This document shows positions 32,700-44,627 of a DNA stretch of 64,000 nt, one piece after another. Made by a program: the position numbers and the translations under genes. The notes below the pieces were generated by a model, which worked only from the letters and a program-made list of their open reading frames with translations, searched no databases and was not told the origin of the DNA. Positions within the stretch are counted from its first letter, which is position 1. Every line of letters begins with the position of its first letter. Origin of the DNA: Sthenelais limicola (lineage: Eukaryota > Annelida > Polychaeta > Phyllodocida > Sigalionidae); assembly GCA_942159475.1 (NCBI GenBank), contig OW804097.1, positions 59,788,986 through 59,852,985 on the forward strand, read 5' to 3'.

Positions 32700-32912
32700 G
32701 CATATGTGAGGTTATCCTAAGGAATATATTTAACTACATTACTGGTGTTTGATCATCAAGAAATATAGCTAACTTTTTTTCTGCATTAACATTACTTATT
32801 AGATGCCGTACCATTATTGGAATCCACTTGATTTCATCTTTTAAAAAATGATGGTATCTCAAAATCCATTTTTTGCGACTTATGAGATTTCTGTAATACA
32901 TTACATATATTG
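32700..32912 (-). repeat. F2 MITE, 3' half
   Basis: GTGAGGTTATCCTAAGGAAT, CTACATTACTGGTGTTTGAT, TTGGAATCCACTTGATTTCA, TTTTTTGCGACTTATGAG in F2 reverse order. Confidence 0.65.
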
Positions 32913-35264
32913 ACATTTCGGTTTTTATACTAATTCACTCCCAGTCCTAGTAAAAATAACTCCTTTCTTATATATAAGTGTATAAAATAAGAAATGCTGT
33001 AAAATTCTTTAAAGAATATAGGAAGCAAAGATTTAAGCCAGAATTCCTTCGTGAATGGCCAGCTAACTGCAGGGAAATTTTCCTTTCCACACCATTTTGA
33101 TTTATATGCCATCAGGCCGCTCAGAAAGGACAGCTTGAACCTTGTACCATGTGCCCCTTGAGATAATTGCGAGAAGCTCAACATCAACTCGGTCATTTAC
33201 CCGCCATATCTCTTTACCAAGGCGTTTGCTGGGATAATGATTCGCCCCCACACTCGTCCTGGGATGATGGGTCCGCTATTAATTTCAGTGACGCTACGGA
33301 ATTATTTAGCTGTAATGAAAAGCTGTCAATGGTGGTACAAAGACAATTGATGTGTATGAATTTAATCATCTGCACGTCCTTATAAATATCGCCGGATTCA
33401 TCGCGCTTATTATATGAGATACATTTCTTGATTGAGAACATTTATTTATATACTTCATTACATGTAAGATGCTCTCAAGATGACACACATATGCTCTGTT
33501 TCTAAGACAAAACACATATATAGAACAGATATATATTATATAATTATACTATAATTATTATCATATACGTATTGCTCTAAGAACAACGTATCTAGAGTGA
33601 GTTACGCACAGTGCATATTTCATTAGTGAGTTACGTGTGGTAGTCATGGCAACCAATGCGTTCTTTTACCAAGCTTAGAAGAAATATTGAAGTCAATGAC
33701 CTAAACATGATTTCTATTCCTATCATCAAAAGCATGTCTATGTTTTTAATTTACACTTTTTATACAGCTAATCCTCCGTAAAATGACAATTGAATCGTAG
33801 ACAGGCATCCACAGTGTACAATGAATGTTACAGTTTATCGACTAGCTTGCCAATAAATATGAGGAATACAGATGACAGAGATCAGTTTTTCACCCTGCTA
33901 AAACACTGGGGTAGAGACAAGTATGCTAAACAAGCAGCAGATTTAGTTATATTTATGACTGTTGGAAAACAACTTGTAGTGGTAAATTTGTAATTGATAC
34001 TCGTCATCCTTCTAAGGTGATTGAAAGACATAGGTCCAGTAAGGATATCGTCCATACATAATGTATATGTAAAAGGTTCTTAAATTACATCGTATTGTAT
34101 GTCCCATCTGGATAGTCGTCCATCTTTGTATGGAAATGATCTGGTGTGATGATAGGTATGACTATGTGTAAGGAATGCTTGATCATCTAACAATTATTTT
34201 CTTGGAGATGGTGTCATGCACTTTCCAGAATTTACACTGATATATATTATAGTGTACACATATTTTTGAAGAGTTGATGGAGCAAGAAGGTATTTGAACT
34301 TCCGCTTCTCTTGGTATTTCTTTTGCTAAATCTTGTATGTATGTCTCGAATGTCTAATTATCTAATATGGCAACGCGCGAACACGCCCGTGGTGGACACA
34401 GTGTATTTCTTTGTATGCTTTTTAAAAATATCATATTGGCCTTAAATGAATAATAATGAAAACATTAATGCAGTTCAATTAAGATAATGGGCTCACGGGC
34501 AATAATTCAGTACATAATAACCATGCTCCACCCACTGCTGTGTCTAGCTACGTTAAGTTCTAGGAATCAAAGCTACTTGAGGAGAAAGAAACAAAATAAT
34601 TTAATAAAAGCTACACGAAATTGTCATCAGAGCAAAAATGCTACTGAACTGAACTTATGGCGCAAGTGTGGGAGGGATTTGTAGTTTGTGGTTTGTTTGG
34701 TTTGGGCAGCTTGTAGATACAGCATGCCCGTGCGACCACACTTGGTGCGTTTTATGTAATAAAACAGTTAATTATCTCGTTGGTTTCAGTCATTTATAAT
34801 ATTGCACTCGTTGCTACGCAACTCCTGCAATATTCACGCTCCTACAACCAACTCGTTAGTTCCCCGGTATTTATGTGTACCAATGTTTCCTAATTATGAA
34901 ATTGTCAGGAATAAAAACGGTTCAAAAAGAAAAATGAGTACTAAATTGTGTTCATTTGTAGAAACCCAACTGATTAATTTGAACGGACATGTATAACCCA
35001 TTCATACAAAACCAGAAAAAAGGCCGAATAACTCAAAACATTGATCACACTATACAGACTGGAGAATCATATTATTTCATCGCGCCTGATTTTGTTCTGG
35101 ACAGTAAAATGTTGACTAAATAAACATACTCATACTCTTGGGTCAAGGCACTTTGCCACAATCCATACGGTGCATATACGGACCCTGATGTCGCCTAAAC
35201 ATGTATATACAATTCACCTTTAACAATCCAGATAACACCAATTTTAAGAGGTTAATAATGCAGT
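32913..35264. other. Unassigned 2.3 kb
   Basis: No family F1-F8 member or protein domain was recognised. Short open frames (up to about 88 codons) overlap on both strands and lack features. A GAGTTACG-containing unit (GTGAGTTACGCACAG and GTGAGTTACGTGTGG) repeats near 33598 and 33626. Confidence 0.4.
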
Positions 35265-35935
35265 TCAACCAAAAAAAGAGTCATAAGTCGAAGGAAATAC
35301 ATATTGAGATACCAGCTGGCATATTTGAAAACATTAAGGCTGCATTCTCAGGTATTATGACAAAAAAAAATCAAATTTACTCATATTATGATCTTTAGGA
35401 CTGAATATATCAATATTCTGCTGCTGTTATATGTGTTTATAAAAGAATCTGGAGTAGAACCGGTCAGGCGAAAACAACCACCGGTGGGCGATAATGAGTG
35501 AAGTCATCATAGGAAAGGATTCGGCCGGAAATTCTTAATACAAATAAGGATGTTTTAAAACAACCAGACAGAATCCCCGCAAATTTTGGTTAAATGGCTT
35601 TCAGATGGGTTGGAACAGAATGGATGAAAATGTAGAAAATGTTTTTTTACTGACGTTAGCTGAGGGTGCAACTTTAAGTGGGTTCCAATGATGTTAATAT
35701 CCAGGAATAGAAATCGATTATGTTTTAAAAATGCAATATTACTGCGTGGACAATTGCTTGTAAAGTAGCTAAATATACTCCATATATGATGACCTAGAAA
35801 CACAAGGATATATTTGATACACTGTCTTGAAATTAGGTACATGTATCCATAAGACTTAAAGCGTTAAATACCCCAAAGATAAACACAGACAAAGATTCCC
35901 ACAAAGAGATCTTGTGAATAGAACACTTTAAAATA
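35265..35935 (+). repeat. F2 MITE split by an F8 MITE
   Basis: F2 starts AAAGAGTCATAAGTCGAAGG and AATACATATTGAGATACCAG. It is interrupted by F8 (about 35337-35676) and resumes with TTCCAATGATGTTAATATCC, GCGTGGACAATTGCTTGTAA and CACTGTCTTGAAATTAGGTA. Confidence 0.7.
35337..35676 (+). repeat. F8 MITE, complete, nested in F2
   Basis: The termini GGCTGCATTCTCAG and CTGAGGGTGCAACT are imperfect inverted copies with TTAA on both outer sides. Interior motifs shared with the copy at 42.6 kb: TTTACTCATATTATGA, ATATTCTGCTGCTGTTAT, GATAATGAGTGAAGTCAT and AATACAAATAAGGA. Confidence 0.7.
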
Positions 35936-36332
35936 AATAGATTTTTATCAATATCTGACCCATAGATACACAGGAAATAATGGTGCCCATCCTTTCTTCA
36001 CCTGTTACAAAAGGCTACTTGAGGGATAAGAGGGGAACTGGGTACACTCCTGCATAAATTTGTAAAGGGTATCGACGTCAGGAGTCCCTGAGGAATGCTA
36101 ATTCCCCCCCAGGCGAGTATGTTTATTTTCCCTGCACGGAAGCATCCATCACCGGCCTTTTGCGCAATGCTTTTCACAATCCTATGGAAAACACTTGGAA
36201 ATGTGGCACATGAATAACAAATTCCCAATCACCTGGGACCTGTTGCGTAAGCTGAGGAAGGATGTTTTATTGGTGGGAGTTCCTGCACCAGTAGGAAGGA
36301 AAATACTTCCTTCCTATACGCGAAAATCCCTC
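35936..36332. other. Unassigned sequence
   Basis: Nothing recognised beyond a short C run near 36104. Confidence 0.4.
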
Positions 36333-36531
36333 GGGTGAAGTCGTAAGGAAATGTACAATTCACCTGCACCGATCCTCTCAAATAACTCTAATTCAAGACA
36401 TAACTGAGACTCAACACAATATCAAATATACTCCGATATACCTAGTTTGATCATTTGTCAGTCAAATTTAGCAGAATTGATTAAATGTATGGAGTTGTTC
36501 CTTGTACATTTTCTGAAGATCTATCTGACCA
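36333..36531 (-). repeat. F1 MITE, full length with internal deletion
   Basis: GGGTGAAGTCGTAAGGAAAT at the left and TACATTTTCTGAAGATCTAT at the right. It contains CTCTCAAATAACTCTAATTC and ACTCCGATATACCTAGTTTG. Confidence 0.7.
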
Positions 36532-36870
36532 ATACACACAATATATTCTTATCCCCCGAAGTAAGGCAAAACGTGTAGGAATTCCCACCCACAAATTCTA
36601 CTTCCTTAGCTTATAGAACAGGCCCCCAGTTATGCAACAGGCCTCAGCACTGGGACACGTTCATTGATTAAAGGTTTATATCGAACTGTATTCACACACG
36701 TATTATGTGATGTAATTAGTTCCATAGGGCCCTATCAATTCAATTCACCATGTTATTTATTCACACGCTAAAAGAGGTTCAAATAGGGGGCATATGATAT
36801 GTACAATATCAGGTCTCTCAGTATGGTCCTAATATAATCTGGACAATAACATCTAGATATAGCACTGTAA

Positions 36871-36969
36871 AGGGCCTAGTCCACTAAGCCGATTCTCATG
36901 CATTTCTCACAGGATTTAGTGCCGAAGTGCGCAAAATCGCATGGGAATTGGCTTAATGGACTAGGCCCT
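36871..36969. mobile_element. F6 near-palindromic 99-bp MITE
   Basis: Left AGGGCCTAGTCCACTAAGCC, right a near inverted copy ending GGACTAGGCCCT, with TAA at 36868-36870 and 36970-36972. Small size, a 3-bp TAA duplication and high palindromicity fit PIF/Harbinger MITEs. A second copy is at 50.95 kb. Confidence 0.75.
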
Positions 36970-37300
36970 TAATACAAACATATGATATGTGATTATGGAA
37001 GTCGTTATAATTTCGTGCAGCAAAATCTCGAGCACCACAAACAAGCACTAGCTACAAGAATGCAATATATACCGTGTGTATTATGTTTTGTTAAGACTTT
37101 ATCGTGTACTCAACTACTAGCAACCAAACATGATTAGCGTGATGCATGTCAAGCTACAGGGTACAACATATATAGTACACATGCTACTACACTTCCTATG
37201 TACCTGCTGTTAAAGACATTATTAATCTATGTATATCCACCCACATACAGTGTGCCTGTTCAAAACATTATAATTTGGGTTATTTGAGTCAATCTGTGCA
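36970..37300. other. Unassigned sequence
   Basis: No supported feature. Confidence 0.35.
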
Positions 37301-37405
37301 GTTATGTTCAGTTATATACTTTGAAGTTATTTTTTGCTTAAATATGGTAATATTTGAGAGAATTGGGGAATGCGAATTGTACATTTTCTGACGACTTAAT
37401 CCAGT
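37301..37405 (+). repeat. F1 MITE right half
   Basis: CAGTTATGTTCAGTTATATA, TATTTGAGAGAATTGGGGAA, GCGAATTGTACATTTTCTGA. Confidence 0.65.
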
Positions 37406-37499
37406 TACACACAGTGTATGTTGAAACCATATAAGAGTGAGTGAAACTAGTCTTCCTCTCAAATAACCCTATTTAATTCAATTCTATTCAATTCAATTC

Positions 37500-37925
37500 T
37501 TTATTTATACTTTAAGTAGATTTCAGGACAGTGCATTAAATATATCATTGTGTTTCGAAGGTCATCAATAGTTTAGTTACCTTACTGGTAATTGCCCACA
37601 AAGAAATATTGCAAAATATTTAGTCAAAAATAAAAATATCAAACCTAAAATATGGTAACATTTATATAGCTGTCCTACTTTTTACTCATCCTTGTATCAT
37701 CATTGGAATCGGCTTGATCTCATCTTTTCAAATATGATGATATCTCAAAATCCATCTTTTGTGAATTGTGACTCATTTTCCCGTGACACATCACACATTT
37801 GGCATTGCGTTGTTTCAAACAATCGGTGTGCTTATAAAGAACTGTATTTTGGGCCTATTTTAGGCCTTAACTTTGTATTATTTGAGAGGATTGGTAATGA
37901 AGAACTGTACATTTTCTGATGACTT
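37500..37925. repeat. F2 MITE fused to an F1 right half
   Basis: F2 reverse sequence runs from about 37548 (GTGTTTCGAAGGTCATCAAT, ACTGGTAATTGCCCACAAAG, TTGGAATCGGCTTGATCTCA) to its terminus TTTTCCCGTGACACATCACA. F1 then resumes at TTTGGCATTGCGTTGTTTCA and ends CATTTTCTGATGACTTCACC. The junction falls at the same F1 position as in the 44.6-45.3 kb copy. Confidence 0.65.
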
Positions 37926-38145
37926 CACCTATATCCACCCACGAGCTTGCAAACGTTTCAATTCACTATGCGAAATGATTTCTTGTGGGAACAAATGTGT
38001 ATGAGGTACAAAAACTGCCGAGCTTGCAGGAACTGAGGTACGATCGATGCACCGCCTACTACAATGGCCGGGTTGAAAGCCTTACTTGTACAGCGCTGTT
38101 GTTTCTACGATATCGTTGTATATCATTTCAAAGGAAGAAAGGTCG

Positions 38146-38667
38146 AATAGGGGACTTGCATGCCCGCCATCGTGAATCCTGAATTGAATTGATTTGAAAA
38201 ATCGTTTATTGGTCAATAAAATACAGATGAAGGTTGGCAAAGAGGGCAATAGGCTTCAGGGATGGTCCCAGCTCTTCCAGCCGTTTCCTTTATAGACGAG
38301 GGTTTGCTAGTGAGAACACTATTAATACATTAATAGCAATAATAATGATGATGAAACATAAATGAGGACATATGTCCAGCGTGTACAGTACAGTACGTTG
38401 CTACAATATAACATAGTACGATGCAATATAATATCGTCTAAACTGTCTTTCCCGATTTATTATTTTAAGTCTTGGTATAATTATGACGTGGCCTCATACT
38501 TCTCAGCATTTAATCAAATAATACAAATACATTCTTGCAATTATGAAAGACTATGATTATGATCGACAAAAGTGCTTCAAAATATTTTGTACGATCAGAC
38601 CCGAGCTGAATATATCCCAGCATGGACTGTAACAGACATGCGCAGTGGCACATGCAACTCCCCTATT
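38146..38667 (+). repeat. F3 MITE with inserted sequence
   Basis: Left AATAGGGGACTTGCATGCCC followed by GCCATCGTGAATCCTGAATT; right CATGCGCAGTGGCACATGCA ending CTCCCCTATT. The middle (about 38186-38600) is not F3. It begins with an ATAAAATACAG-type tail and may be a reversed retroposon. Confidence 0.65.
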
Positions 38668-38845
38668 GACTCGGGATGAGGGCCCGATAGGACCAACAAA
38701 TAACAGTGGGGAACGAGAGATGAATGGAGACCGACGGAAAACGCGAGGGGGAATTGGAGGAATAATTGGGATTCGGTGTTGGTAGCTGGTAGGAGGGAGT
38801 TGCGACAGGAAATTAAGCTATGAGAGAGGGTAGACATGATTATAT

Positions 38846-39215
38846 ATGTTGTGTCACAGAAAAATGTCTCTCGAGTCGCTAAGTTAATCCTTTTCAAATG
38901 TTTGTTTCCGCGAGATTTCTTTGTTGTTTTCATCTTTGGGATATCTATCCCTTTATAAACTCTATACGTGAAGATATTAAGTTGTATGAATACATGCACC
39001 ACATTTCAAGACAGTGTACAAAATATATCTTTGCATTTCTAAGGTCGTCTTAAAGAATATTATTTAGCTACTTTACTAGTAATTGTCCACCCAGAAACCT
39101 TTTTTCAAACATGAACAAAATACAACTAATTTTGAGATTTTCCTTAATTAATGTTAACATCGTTGGAATCCTCTTAATCTCATCATTTCAAATATGGTGA
39201 TATCTCAAAATCCTA
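38846..39215 (-). repeat. F2 MITE with intact left terminus
   Basis: TGTTGTGTCACAGAAAAATG begins the copy. Then CATTTCAAGACAGTGTACAA, ACTAGTAATTGTCCACCCAG, CGTTGGAATCCTCTTAATCT and GGTGATATCTCAAAATCC. Directly after it lies a small hairpin, AAGAGTCTTA with TAAGACTCTT (about 39208-39236). Confidence 0.65.
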
Positions 39216-39477
39216 AGAGTCTTAAGACTTAATTAAGACTCTTAACTTAAGAATTAAAATAATCATTCCTTTGTGACACCACCATTATGGCCATGAATGA
39301 GCGATATGAGGCAAGACAATCTATAGGAGGGAACCATAACATATGGGTGCAGTGCGTGGGAGGACAAACAGTAATCAGGGAGTTGCTGTCCCCGCATCAC
39401 ACTCACAGTGGGGTAGGCGAATGTGTGGGGGTGTTGGGGTTGTGGGCATAGCCTCAGGGTATAGGGCCTGTTGTATA

Positions 39478-39730
39478 ATGGGTCAAATCGTCAGAAAATG
39501 TACAATTCGCCTTCAGAAACCCTCTCAAATAACCCAAATTTGAGACAGAAATGAAGTTTCAAAATATGCGTGTTTCAAAATACAGTTCAACATAAGTGAA
39601 CAGATTGCTTGTATCAAGGCAATACCAAACATGTATGTTTGAATCCCGGCTATATACTATGCTAGGGCTGGGAAGTCATTAGCGCAGTGTCATACCGTTC
39701 TTATCTGATCCTGTGAGCCTAGACTGTAGA
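39478..39730 (-). repeat. F1 left part joined to an F4 right end
   Basis: ATGGGTCAAATCGTCAGAAA, CTCTCAAATAACCCAAATTT and AACAGATTGCTTGTATCAAG are F1. From about 39663 the sequence GGGAAGTCATTAGCGCAGTG, TTCTTATCTGATCC and GTGAGCCTAGACTG is the right end of F4. Confidence 0.6.
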
Positions 39731-40027
39731 CACAATTCTCCTTCCTTAGCTTATACAGCATGCTACTGATAACAAGATTTCTTAAATTTCCCAAATATTC
39801 AACTAGTTATAAAATGTGAAACATATTGGGCTTGAAACAGTTCTTCCATTATATATATATGTATGATATTACGTGATCTGAGGACAGTTTCAAATAGATT
39901 CTAGTGAATATTGAAGCTATGTTTTGTTATTTGATCAAATACTAAGGTTTGTAAAGGATATAATTGGACATGTTGTGCCGCTCCAGATCTAGGTGTCTTT
40001 AAACGCGGTGCCAACGCTGATCAAGGT

Positions 40028-40205
40028 TTGTGTGTGTGTGTGTGGGGGGGGGGGGAGGTGGTGGAGGAAGAGGAAGAGGAGCAGGAGGAGCAGGAGGAGC
40101 AGGCGCGACAGGGGGGGGGGGGGGCATGGGGGAGAGGAAGAGGAAGAGGAGGGGTAGAAGGCGGGGAGGAGGAAGAGGAAGATGCGGGGGCGGAGGGAGA
40201 GAGGG
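40028..40205. repeat. TG, poly(G) and GGA-rich purine tract
   Basis: (TG)n, then a G run, then irregular GGAGGA, AGGAAG and G runs. Almost purely purine on the plus strand, so triplex and G-quadruplex formation is likely. Apparent proteins rich in Gly/Arg/Glu or Ser/Leu across it are translations of the repeat. Confidence 0.85.
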
Positions 40206-40411
40206 TAGCGCCTGGGGGTTCTTACACCAGTAGAAAAATATGTCAACTCAGCAGATTTTAACACCACTTTATCTTACAAACCATAGGCGTTGTCATCGGC
40301 GTTCAAAGGATGGTGTAATATGACACGTGTGCCCGTTTGCCCTGCACGGTCAACCCGACATTGCTGGTATGCCATACCACACTGCCTAACTAACGATGCG
40401 TTAAATTTACA
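40206..40411. other. Unassigned sequence
   Basis: No supported feature. Confidence 0.35.
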
Positions 40412-40967
40412 CTCCTGGAAATGTACAGTCGGCAGCTGTACACATTAGTAAATTCTATTAAATTAGACTGATAAATCTGGCTTATGAAATATTATAGATC
40501 TGTTTGGTTATGGTGAATCTATTTTGAAGCTAATTTTTGTTTTGAATTTGGTGAGAGAGAAACAGTAGGGGGGAATGAGAGAGTGGGGAGGGGGAAGAGA
40601 GAGATAGAAGGGGAGTGATAGGGAGCTAGGAAGATAGAGGGAGGGGGAGAGGGAGAGGGAAATAGAAGGAAGGGAGAGAGAGAGGAGAGAGGGAGAGAGA
40701 GGGAGGGAGAAAGACAGAGAAAGGCAGAAAGAGACAGAGAGAGAAGGAGAGTGAGGGAGAGAAACAGAAAGAAAACACAGAGAGAGGGAGGAGGTAGAGA
40801 GAGAGAGAAGTGAGAGAGAGAAAGGGAAGAGCGAGAGAGAGGGGGGGGGGGGGAGAAATAGAGAGAAAACAGAGATCGAGATTGAGAAATCGAGAGAGAG
40901 AGAGAGAGAGAGAGAGCATATATACAAGCAGTGAAGACACATTGTACATTTGCTCGCGACTTCACCC
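40412..40967 (+). repeat. F1 MITE expanded by a GA microsatellite
   Basis: F1 left portion: GGAAATGTACAGTCGGCAGC, TCTGTTTGGTTATGGTGAAT, TTTTGTTTTGAATTTG. At 40552 the F1 GAGAG core becomes a 366-bp GA-rich purine tract (GAGA, GGGAGA and AGAGAC units). At 40940 the F1 right end resumes (ACATTGTACATTTGCTCGCG) and ends ACTTCACCC. The microsatellite therefore sits exactly inside the F1 copy. Confidence 0.75.
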
Positions 40968-41118
40968 GTTGCTCAGTAAATGTTGGTTTTAAGGCATCGT
41001 AATTTGCTGACACAAGCTCTATATTCGGATAAAGAATAATGGAGCCGTATATGGTTTCGTATTCATGTATGGAACTCATGAGGGAAACCATGCAAGCCTG
41101 GGCTTTTGCATTATGTAT

Positions 41119-41119
41119 G

Positions 41120-41150
<31 letters not shown>

Positions 41151-41207
41151 TGTAATGTATACATGTATGTATGTATGTAAGTATGTATACATATGTATGT
41201 ATGTATA
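41119..41207. repeat. (ATGT)n microsatellite
   Basis: Tandem TATG/ATGT units with minor interruptions up to the F1 terminus. A second block of the same type follows the F1 copy at about 41455-41530. Confidence 0.9.
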
Positions 41208-41445
41208 TGGGTCAGATTTTCAGAAAATATACAATTCAACTTCGCCAATCTTCTCAAATAACCCAAATTTCAGACGAAAATAAAGTTCAAAATACAGTTC
41301 AACCTAAACTAAACAGATGGCTAGAATCAATGCAATGGGTAATATACTCGAATTTACCTAGTATTGACCAAATTGCAGCCTAATTTAGCAGAATTTACTA
41401 AATGTGTACAGCTGCCAATTGTACATTTTCTGAAAATCTGACCCA
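41208..41445 (-). repeat. F1 MITE, full length, inside an ATGT microsatellite
   Basis: Left TGGGTCAGATTTTCAGAAAA, right TTTTCTGAAAATCTGACCCA, a 20-base exact inverted pair. Interior CTTCTCAAATAACCCAAATT and GAATTTACCTAGTATTGACC. ATGT-type simple repeat lies on both sides, so the element inserted into a TA-rich microsatellite or seeded one. Confidence 0.85.
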
Positions 41446-41530
41446 TTATATATATATTATATGTATGTATGTACATATGTATACATGTACGTATACATAT
41501 ATTATGTATGTATGAATGTATGTATGTATA

Positions 41531-42587
41531 GTCTAACATAGGTTTGCACTGGCAAACTCATTATCTGTTTGCCGTTGAAATATAATTCTATTTTCATTTT
41601 AACCGATTTTGAGAATTTCTTCAGTTGAAGGTCGATCTTGCTATTGAAACTGGGTGTTCTATGGGTTCCTGAAAAGACTAAATATATTGCACAATAAGCT
41701 TGCAGTTCAGCATTGTTTCATGCAGTAGGAATCGAAGATGCTATAAACCAAATGGTTTGTACATTGTATATAGCTCAATTGAGTTTAGAAGAAACTAACA
41801 AATTGCTGATCTTTGGGTTTCTCCTGTATCCAGTCCTGTATCCTGTATCTAGTTCATCGCTAAATTGTCTCGGATATGAATCTTGCAGATTTCTGTACTT
41901 TTTTTTAAACGATTTTTGTGATTTTGGTGGAGGCGGCATTATACCTTTACAAAGGACATCGTTCCCATTTCTGCCAATCTTATATCCATTCCATTATGTT
42001 GTTTGAGTGTTGAGTGCCTGTTTCCATTTGCCTTGAATTTGTAGACATTTATGGGGTTTTTTTTGGTTTTTTTACATTTATGGCTTGGTGTGCATGTTGT
42101 TGTTACTTTTATTTGCCTATGAATAGGTGACAATGTCGGTGGGTACTAAGCTCCCTTCTTAGAGAGGATTTCAAGCCCTACCGTTAAAAATGTATACATG
42201 TAATAGTTTTATTTCCTTCATATCACTCCTGTGTTACGAATTCATTTGGAAAAGGGGTTAAGACAATCTATCATTTACCTTCTGTGAAGAAACAAGGTCT
42301 TCAAGGTCACCCTTGCTAAATTATTTGTTTGATTATAAATGATTTTCCTGAGTTTAGGTGATAGGATTTTCATTTCATTTATTTGCTAATTGATGATACA
42401 TTACATTACCATATATCATTCATTGCATAAGGTTTAAGGCCCAAGTCCACTATACTATTTTTACCGCTGGGGGGTTTGACGTTCATCGCTCGTACACCAA
42501 GGATATACTTCAGGCGGCCATGGTAATGGACATGAGGCTTTACATCAATTGTAAATAGAACATAACATAGTGAACTGCATCTGTCAC
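41531..42587. other. Unassigned sequence
   Basis: No recognised domain or repeat family. The 97-codon frame at 41713-42006 is not supported as a gene. A CCTGTATC unit repeats near 41824-41850. Confidence 0.4.
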
Positions 42588-43042
42588 TTAAAGCTGCATT
42601 GCCAGCTATTAGACTAAAAATTCGACCAAATTCACTCATATTATGACTTAAGTAGGGTATCCACTACGACTGGATGTATCTATATTCTGCTGCTGTATGC
42701 TTATTGGCCTACAAGAAGTTGAATTCTAATCACTGAGAGAAAACTGCCATCAGTGTGCGATAATAAGTGAAGTCATTTTTTTTTAAAAAATAAATTTTAT
42801 TGCTCGAATTTTCACATTTTCGTGATAGGTCTCATCCGACAATTCAAAACATATTGTACATTTCACATGAGTAATAGGTATTACATGATAATACATTTAT
42901 GTGGCTTAGTATTGAAACTTTGACTCTTTACTTCTATGTTTAGACATTACTCTACTATAGTGTGGCCACCATCGCAAGGAAGGATTCGGGTGGGTCATTC
43001 AAATACAAATAAGGACCTGCACGCTCAGTTAACGTTGGTCAA
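42588..43042 (+). repeat. F8 MITE with a nested poly(T)-headed insertion
   Basis: F8 starts TTAAAGCTGCATTGCCAGCT and contains TCACTCATATTATGACTTAA, ATATTCTGCTGCTGTATG and GATAATAAGTGAAGTCAT. At about 42776-42973 about 200 bases beginning TTTTTTTTAAAAAATAAATT interrupt it. F8 resumes with GCAAGGAAGGATTCGGGTGG and AATACAAATAAGGAC. The insert looks like a retroposon in reverse orientation; no target duplication is clear. Confidence 0.6.
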
Positions 43043-43680
43043 AAGCAAATGGTTTTCTACTTATTGCATGTGTCGTTACACATGACTGACCATATGTAAC
43101 TTGTAAGCATGACTTCTCCTGTGGATAGGTTATATAACTTACATGAATTACATTAACATGGAATATTAGTAAATGACAGATGTATTTATGAGATATGATT
43201 ACATGGGATTACCTAAGATTACATAATACTGAACATGAGCTATTCATAGTTGTGACACCATCTAAAAGTCAGTTGACCAATAGTTTGGAGGATTTATCCA
43301 GTTGCTTTTGCTGCAGGGCTTCATAAACGCTTTAATATTCTAATAATTAATATTAAGAAATATCATAAGGGACGTGGTCAGGGATAAAAAGGTCCGATGA
43401 TACAGGGTGGAAGACAGTTTGAGAAAGGAAGAGTCGTTATAGAGGAAATGACGTATTATGTCGTTACAGGAATAGGCGAGCTCCTGCCTCTCCGCGCCAC
43501 AATGACTCAATATTATTCAAGACAATGTCGAACTAATTGCAATGGAAAAAATGGTAATAACTGATACAGTTATCCAAAAATGGGCAATCGATAATCGGGC
43601 AGAATAGTAATGAGTCTTTAATCAGATCGCTCTAAAATACGTACACATAAATAAATGTATAACACTACTTGTACCTTTTG
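43043..43680. other. Unassigned sequence
   Basis: No supported feature. Confidence 0.35.
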
Positions 43681-44516
43681 AATAGGGGAGTTGAATAACT
43701 CACTGCATGGGCATGGCTATTATACAGGGACCTCCTGGAAGGGCTTCGATTATGATAGAAGGGGCACAACCATTTCCACGTATATCATTATTGTTTGTTT
43801 AATGTATCATGTAAAAACTGGGCATAAACAATACAGATACAATCAGTACATCCTTGGAGAGATTCAGGTCAAATCTGACATACAAACATTTAGCAACATT
43901 TTTATAAAAAAATTGTAAAAATGTTTTCACCAATATCTTAGCTTGTGTAAATTATCTTTAACAACCAAATGCATGATGAGAAAGATTGAGGCCTGTGTCA
44001 TGGAAACATATATATATATCATTTTAGACGCGATTTGATCAGATTCTAGGAGGTTTTTTCTTGTCTATAGACCATGTAGGGTCTATAGACCCCAATCGAA
44101 GTAGGCCTAGGCCTACCTGAGGTCAGCTTCCGGTTTAATGTCTGAGGACTCAATACCTGTTTCGAAAGGCATATTTGATTGAAATAAATAATTGTACCGG
44201 TTGGTAAACCCTCTATTTTGGTATTAATAAGTTGATCTGATCAAAGCACGTCTAAAAGCACTATTATACCCTCAATTTGGTGGTTTGTTGTGGTCTGTGT
44301 GATCATGGAAACTCTAGGGCTCCGCCGAGAGTTTCCAACAAACCACCAAACCTCGGGGTAATAATGCTATAATAACACATGTATATTGACTTTGGCGCAC
44401 CAATAAATATTTCATGCTAAACTTGGCATGATTTCTATAGATTTAACACTCACATAAAATTCCCATAAGTCCATGCGAATCAAGATTCAGGATGGTGGAC
44501 TTGCAAGTCCCCTATT
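43681..44516 (-). repeat. Long F3 element, both ends present
   Basis: Begins AATAGGGGAGTTGAATAACT and ends ACTTGCAAGTCCCCTATT. The right part (CATGCGAATCAAGATTCAGG, ATGGTGGACTTGC) is the reverse complement of the F3 left end. At 836 bp it is the longest F3 copy without an obvious later insertion, so it may be closer to the parent element. No transposase-like frame is seen. Confidence 0.6.
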
Positions 44517-44627
44517 GGAACTACAGATACTATGGCATGTGGTATAACACATGAACCTATAGATATGTATCTGTTTGTGTACAAAAAAGCTTATCTATCG
44601 CTCCTGATATTACAATGCTTGTGCACA

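Noticed and set aside
40028..40267. Gly/Arg/Glu-rich and Ser/Pro-rich frames
   Set aside because: Products of the poly(G)/GGA tract.
40508..41091. Open frames of 107-190 codons on the minus strand rich in Ser/Leu/Pro
   Set aside because: They are translations of the GA-rich microsatellite in several frames at once; no gene is implied.
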